DNA of 12,176 nt from an uncultured Opitutales bacterium (lineage in GTDB: Bacteria; Verrucomicrobiota; Verrucomicrobiia; Opitutales; UBA9783). Under the pieces are notes generated by a model. The model ran no database searches. It had not been told where the DNA came from and saw nothing but the letters and a program-made list of their open reading frames with translations. Location of the stretch: NCBI GenBank assembly GCA_934700265.1, contig CAKUXH010000020.1, positions 1 through 12,176 on the forward strand, read 5' to 3'. Shown piece after piece: positions 7,867-12,176 of this stretch; the stretch's first letter is position 1; each line of letters starts with the position of its first letter. Both the position numbers and the translations under genes were made by a program.

Positions 7867-9165
7867 TTAATTGTTTGCAATCATAAACATGAGTTCTGCC
7901 GAAGATGTAATTTTATCTTTTACAAAACATTGTCCTTCTGCATAACCAATACGATTGTTTTTTATTTTTAAAAGCTTGATTTCTATGCGTAATTGATCAC
8001 CGGGTTGTACAACTCTTCTAAATTTTACTTTATCTACGCTCATGAAATAAACTTTACTTTGGGTAGAGTTTTGATTCATTTTTAAGCTCATAAGTAAACC
8101 AGCCGCTTGTGCCATCGCTTCAATTTGAAGTACTCCAGGGAATACAGGATTTTCTGGGAAATGGCCCGTAAAACAAGGTTCGTTTATGGTAATATTTTTA
8201 ATAGCAGTCAACGTATTATCATTTGTGGCTAATACCCGATCTACAATAATGAAAGGATAACGATGTGGTAATCGTTTTAAGATTTCATGAATGTCTAAAA
8301 TAGCTTGAGGTTCATCATTAGGTAGGGGTAAATCTTCTTGGATCATCTGTGCTTTTAGCTCTTTAACAAGAGAAGCATTAAGAGCATGACCTGTTTTTAT
8401 GGCAATAATGTGCCCTTTTATTGGTTTTCCTAAAAGTGCTAAATCGCCAATAATATCAAGGATTTTATGCCTTACAAATTCATCTTGGTAACGAAGCGGT
8501 TCGTTTGATAAAATTTTGTCTCCTTTTATAACAATAGCACAATCTAAAGTTCCACCTTTTATTTTTCCTAATTTTATAAGTGGTTCAATGTCTTCATATG
8601 GAGTAAATGTGCGTGCTTTGGCAATTTCTTGTGCGTAGGTTTCTGGATCAATACTTAGCGATAAATGTTGAGTGTGTGTTTTTCGATCGTCTGTGGAGGT
8701 ACATGTTATTTTAAAATCATCACTTGGAAGAATCATTATAGAGCGATCTTCTTTTACAATAGATATGGATTCGGTTGGTTCAAAAAAGTTTTTTTCAGCT
8801 TCTTGATTTTGAATGCCTGCAGATAGGAGAGCTTCAACCCATGGTTTCGCAGATCCATCTAAAATTGGTAATTCGTGTTCCACCATTTCAATGAGAACAT
8901 TGTCAATACCTAAACCGAATAAAGCACTTAAAAGGTGTTCGATGGTGTGAACTTTTATCCCATCTTTAGATAAAGTGGTTCCTCGAACAAGATCATCGAT
9001 GTAGTCGATATTTGCTGGAATAAGGACCGTATTATTTCCTTGTTTTAATTGAAAAATGATACCATGATTTTCAGGAGCAGGATGAACGATTACAGAAGTG
9101 TTAACACCTGTATGCAGGCCTTTGCCTGAAATCTGGAAAGAGTTTTGTAATGTCTTTTGTTTCAT
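7867..9165 (-). CDS. lpxC/fabZ: bifunctional LpxC deacetylase / FabZ 3-hydroxyacyl-ACP dehydratase fusion
   Basis: This is a two-domain enzyme of 432 residues. The N-terminal part (about 1-275) is LpxC, the zinc deacetylase that commits UDP-3-O-acyl-GlcNAc to lipid A. Its metal site is readable as His77 (VHTIEHLLSA, with catalytic Glu76), His233 and Asp237 (RHKILDIIGD), and a later catalytic His260. The C-terminal part (about 288-432) is FabZ, the hot-dog-fold dehydratase of fatty-acid elongation, with LPHRYPFIIVDR, catalytic His335 in GHFPENPVFPG and Glu349 in QIEAMAQAAG, 14 residues apart as in E. coli FabZ. The linker is only about 10-15 residues. The fusion is known in Bacteroidota and in Verrucomicrobiota-type bacteria, so it is a lineage marker rather than a novelty. 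It starts 43 bases after the HIT gene, the widest gap in the cluster, so a further promoter or attenuation point could lie there. Confidence 0.96.
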   Translation of the reverse strand: MKQKTLQNSFQISGKGLHTGVNTSVIVHPAPENHGIIFQLKQGNNTVLIPANIDYIDDLVRGTTLSKDGIKVHTIEHLLSALFGLGIDNVLIEMVEHELPILDGSAKPWVEALLSAGIQNQEAEKNFFEPTESISIVKEDRSIMILPSDDFKITCTSTDDRKTHTQHLSLSIDPETYAQEIAKARTFTPYEDIEPLIKLGKIKGGTLDCAIVIKGDKILSNEPLRYQDEFVRHKILDIIGDLALLGKPIKGHIIAIKTGHALNASLVKELKAQMIQEDLPLPNDEPQAILDIHEILKRLPHRYPFIIVDRVLATNDNTLTAIKNITINEPCFTGHFPENPVFPGVLQIEAMAQAAGLLMSLKMNQNSTQSKVYFMSVDKVKFRRVVQPGDQLRIEIKLLKIKNNRIGYAEGQCFVKDKITSSAELMFMIANN

Positions 9166-9208
9166 GATGATATATCTCTTATTTTAATATTATTGGTAAT
9201 TTTTATTA

Positions 9209-10769
<1,561 letters not shown>

Positions 10770-10776
10770 CTAATTG

Positions 10777-10784
10777 CCTTCCTT
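10777..10784 (-). promoter_or_regulatory. strong ribosome binding site of the M48 peptidase gene
   Basis: On the minus strand the bases read AAGGAAGG, 7 bases before the ATG at 10769. It is the clearest Shine-Dalgarno sequence in the window and fixes the start of the first gene in the cluster. Confidence 0.6.
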
Positions 10785-10790
10785 TAAAAA

Positions 10791-10822
10791 TTGACCTTGT
10801 TTTTTTCTTTTGTTTTTATACT
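10791..10822 (+). promoter_or_regulatory. candidate promoter for xseB
   Basis: TTGACC (10791-10796) and TATACT (10817-10822) are good single boxes, but the 20-base spacer is longer than ideal. The -10 box overlaps the -10 of the divergent promoter. The expected start site near 10829 would leave almost no 5' leader before the ATG at 10832. Confidence 0.35.
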
Positions 10823-10842
10823 CTAAAGATTATGGAAGTTAA
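10815..10842 (-). promoter_or_regulatory. candidate promoter for the minus-strand cluster
   Basis: On the minus strand there is TTAACT (10837-10842) as a possible -35 and TATAAA (10815-10820) as -10, with a 16-base spacer. Transcription would start near 10808, leaving a leader of about 38 bases before the M48 gene. The -35 lies inside the first codons of the divergent xseB. This is a consensus match by eye in AT-rich DNA, so it is tentative. Confidence 0.35.
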
Positions 10843-11071
10843 GAAAAGAAAAAAAACACTTTCTTTTGAAGAAGCATTGGAAAAATTAGAATCGATCGTG
10901 AAGTCCTTGGAAGAAGGGAACGTTTCGTTGGATTTCTTATTGGAGTCGTATAAAGAAGGTTTAATGTATCAGAAAATTTGTCAATCATATTTAGACCGAG
11001 CAAGCTTAACATTGGAAACATTGTCCGAAGAGGATGCAGAAAAATCCGTATCAGCTAAGGATGAGGAATAA
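10832..11071 (+). CDS. xseB: exodeoxyribonuclease VII small subunit XseB
   Basis: XseB is the small subunit of exonuclease VII, which degrades single-stranded DNA to oligonucleotides together with the large subunit XseA. The protein is 79 residues, the usual length. It shows the family pattern: LSFEEALEKLESIVKSLEEG (residues 10-29) followed by the second helix SLDFLLESYKEGLMYQKICQ and a helix ending in ETL, together a two-helix hairpin; the C-terminus is an acidic tail. The large-subunit gene is not in this window. Its end overlaps the L,D-transpeptidase-like gene by 11 bases. Only a weak AAAG stretch precedes the start, and the candidate -10 box is 9 bases from the ATG, so translation may begin with little or no leader. 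Confidence 0.93.
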   Translation: MEVKKRKKTLSFEEALEKLESIVKSLEEGNVSLDFLLESYKEGLMYQKICQSYLDRASLTLETLSEEDAEKSVSAKDEE

Positions 11072-11624
11072 TTTTTTAGATTCTTTTAGACTGATTGAAA
11101 AGAATGCGATTTTATTTAATGGTCAGCAAGTGATTTTTGCTGATTTGTTTTCCTGTCGATTGTGCTTAATGCAATGGAGGTCTGTAGGATTTTGTGTAAA
11201 TTTTGAATGTGTGTTTTCTCACAGCAAAGCTTCATTGAGCAACGTGATGAATAGCTTAGGTACGCCGGATGGTTTGCATTACATTTGTGAAAAAATAGGA
11301 TACTCTGTACCAATAGGTGGGGAATTGATCGGTCGTAAATTTACAGGAAGGATCATCCCGCAGGCTATTGATAAAAAAGAAAGAGCGAGGATTTTGACAC
11401 GTGTTTTACGTTTAAAGGGTTGTGAATGGGGAAAAAATCTTGGTTTTGATGTGTTGGGGCGTTGCTGTGATACATATAAGCGTTGTGTTTATATTCATGG
11501 AACCAATTTAGAAAAATTTATACCAGCGCCTTTATCTTGTGGTTGCTTGCTTTTAAATTCGGAACATTTGATTGCATTATTTGATCAGGTTTTTGTTGGT
11601 GCTTTGTGTTTTCTATTGAAGTAA
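11061..11624 (+). CDS. L,D-transpeptidase (YkuD) domain protein, cysteine-rich, altered active-site box
   Basis: This 187-residue protein matches the YkuD L,D-transpeptidase fold, which forms 3-3 cross-links in peptidoglycan or attaches proteins to it through a catalytic Cys. Support is the segment LGTPDGLHYICEKIG (66-80), then IGGELIGRKFTGRI, the TRVLRLKGCEWGKN strand (about 113-126), YIHGTN with His146, and SCGC (159-162) with Cys162, 16 residues after the His, as in the family. In most relatives the last box reads S-[HYR]-G-C-[IV]-R; here it is SCGCLL, so the Arg after the nucleophile is missing. Eleven cysteines in 187 residues is unusual, and several sit where relatives have Tyr or other residues. 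No signal peptide or membrane helix is visible. The ATG at 11061 overlaps the xseB stop by 11 bases; an in-frame ATG at 11034 is the alternative, and neither has a well-spaced ribosome site. It could be functional but diverged, or decaying. Confidence 0.8.
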   Translation: MRNNFLDSFRLIEKNAILFNGQQVIFADLFSCRLCLMQWRSVGFCVNFECVFSHSKASLSNVMNSLGTPDGLHYICEKIGYSVPIGGELIGRKFTGRIIPQAIDKKERARILTRVLRLKGCEWGKNLGFDVLGRCCDTYKRCVYIHGTNLEKFIPAPLSCGCLLLNSEHLIALFDQVFVGALCFLLK

Positions 11625-11779
11625 TTATTTTAAATGACGTTTTTTTATTTAATGTAGGCTGGTTTGAGGTTACCTATGATTCAATTATTTGCAGATAAAT
11701 CGTTATTTATTCATGAATTTTAATGGCTTTATAAAATAAAAAACTTGAATTTTTTGTGTAAAAATCGTATCATATAAAT
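11625..11779 (+). other. intergenic region, 155 bases, AT-rich
   Basis: No gene or RNA is recognised here. It holds an AT-only 6-base inverted repeat (11630-11635 and 11647-11652), too weak to call a terminator, and a 15-codon open frame starting at 11676 after a GAGG. A candidate promoter for the last gene lies at its right end. Confidence 0.5.
11745..11773 (+). promoter_or_regulatory. candidate promoter for the last gene
   Basis: TTGAAT (11745-11750) and TATCAT (11768-11773) are separated by 17 bases, the ideal spacing. The predicted start site falls at or next to the ATG at 11780, which would make the message leaderless. No Shine-Dalgarno sequence is seen. The match was found by eye in AT-rich DNA. 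Confidence 0.35.
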
Positions 11780-12176
11780 ATGAAGAGGATATTAATTGCT
11801 TTTAGTTTTTTATTTTTATCAATTGGAATATATGGAGTTGCAAAATATGAATTTGTTTATAATGAAAGGTGTAAACCTGAGAAGATAATAATAAAAGGAT
11901 ATCCTGATAGTAGTATTGACAGATTTGATACATGTAGTAACCTGTCTCATTTGTTATATATTTCTTATCGATTTGATGATCAGGTATATGCATTTATTGC
12001 TAATATACGTGAACGAGCAATTGTTTATAAGCCAATGTCATTCTGTGACTTGAGAGATGGAATATTTTCTTTTTGGGAGTGGGCAAATGTTGAAAAAGTT
12101 TATGAAGATGAACTTTCTAGTGAAATTGAGCTTAAGGAATCAGAGAGGAATTTTTATGATAACATGCCGGATGGGT
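11780..12176 (+). CDS. hypothetical exported or membrane-anchored protein (3' end outside window)
   Basis: This frame runs open from the ATG at 11780 to the window edge, giving 132 codons without a stop. I do not recognise the protein. It begins with two basic residues and a hydrophobic core, MKRILIAFSFLFLSIGIYGV, which looks like a signal peptide or single membrane anchor. There is no lipoprotein Cys right after the core; the first Cys is residue 31. The rest is soluble-looking, aromatic and acidic, with Cys at 31, 52 and 89, enough for a disulfide if the protein is periplasmic. The length without a stop and the N-terminal signal support a real gene. It has a promoter-like sequence just upstream but no ribosome site. 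It could be a lineage-specific envelope protein; nothing suggests a function. Confidence 0.7.
   Translation, partial: MKRILIAFSFLFLSIGIYGVAKYEFVYNERCKPEKIIIKGYPDSSIDRFDTCSNLSHLLYISYRFDDQVYAFIANIRERAIVYKPMSFCDLRDGIFSFWEWANVEKVYEDELSSEIELKESERNFYDNMPDG

Noticed and set aside
7860..7880. Upstream ATG at 7880 extending LpxA by 7 residues
   Set aside because: It overlaps lpxC-fabZ, and the family N-terminus begins at the ATG at 7859.
11630..11652. Inverted repeat TTAAAT/ATTTAA followed by T-rich sequence as a terminator
   Set aside because: The stem is only six A-T pairs with an 11-base loop, and the T run is inside the loop rather than after the stem.
11676..11723. 15-codon open frame after a GAGG, possible leader peptide
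   Set aside because: It has no recognisable pattern such as a run of one amino acid, no attenuator hairpin follows, and such short frames are expected by chance.

Overview
The window is about 12.2 kb of AT-rich bacterial DNA from a Gram-negative (diderm) organism. It carries two lipid A biosynthesis genes (an lpxC-fabZ fusion and lpxA) and a permease of the LPS export machine. The fused LpxC/FabZ is known from Bacteroidota and from the Planctomycetes-Verrucomicrobia-Chlamydiae group. The primary sigma factor, with its wording around regions 1.1 and 1.2 and its long insert before region 2, looks to me most like Verrucomicrobiota or a close relative. The low GC and some degenerate motifs would suit a host-associated lineage. 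The taxonomic call is inference from memory of family sequences, not from a search.

Layout. (1) Positions 1-486, plus strand: the last codons of a possible gene and an unrecognised 140-residue protein, joined by an ATGA stop/start overlap. (2) Positions 499-10769, minus strand: nine tightly packed genes read from right to left, M48 peptidase > HIT protein > lpxC-fabZ > lpxA > rlmD-like rRNA methyltransferase > LptF/LptG permease > dnaG > rpoD > marC. Gaps range from a 32-base overlap to 43 bases, so the set looks like one operon or a few nested ones. (3) Positions 10770-10831: a 62-base divergent promoter region. (4) Positions 10832-11624, plus strand: xseB overlapping a cysteine-rich L,D-transpeptidase-like gene. 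(5) Positions 11625-11779: a 155-base gap. (6) From 11780 to the window end: an unrecognised, probably exported or membrane-anchored protein, cut by the window edge.

How the genes work together. The large cluster joins outer-membrane construction (LpxC deacetylation, LpxA acylation, FabZ supply of acyl chains, LPS export) to the replication primase and housekeeping sigma factor, the dnaG-rpoD pair of the classical macromolecular-synthesis operon. The L,D-transpeptidase adds a cell-wall theme on the divergent side.

I found no mobile element, CRISPR array, tRNA or rRNA, and no convincing new multi-gene system. The points most worth a second look are a DnaG zinc finger with three of its four ligands replaced, the cysteine-rich transpeptidase with a changed active-site box, a C-terminal tail on the sigma factor, overlapping divergent promoters, and the unrecognised proteins at both edges.
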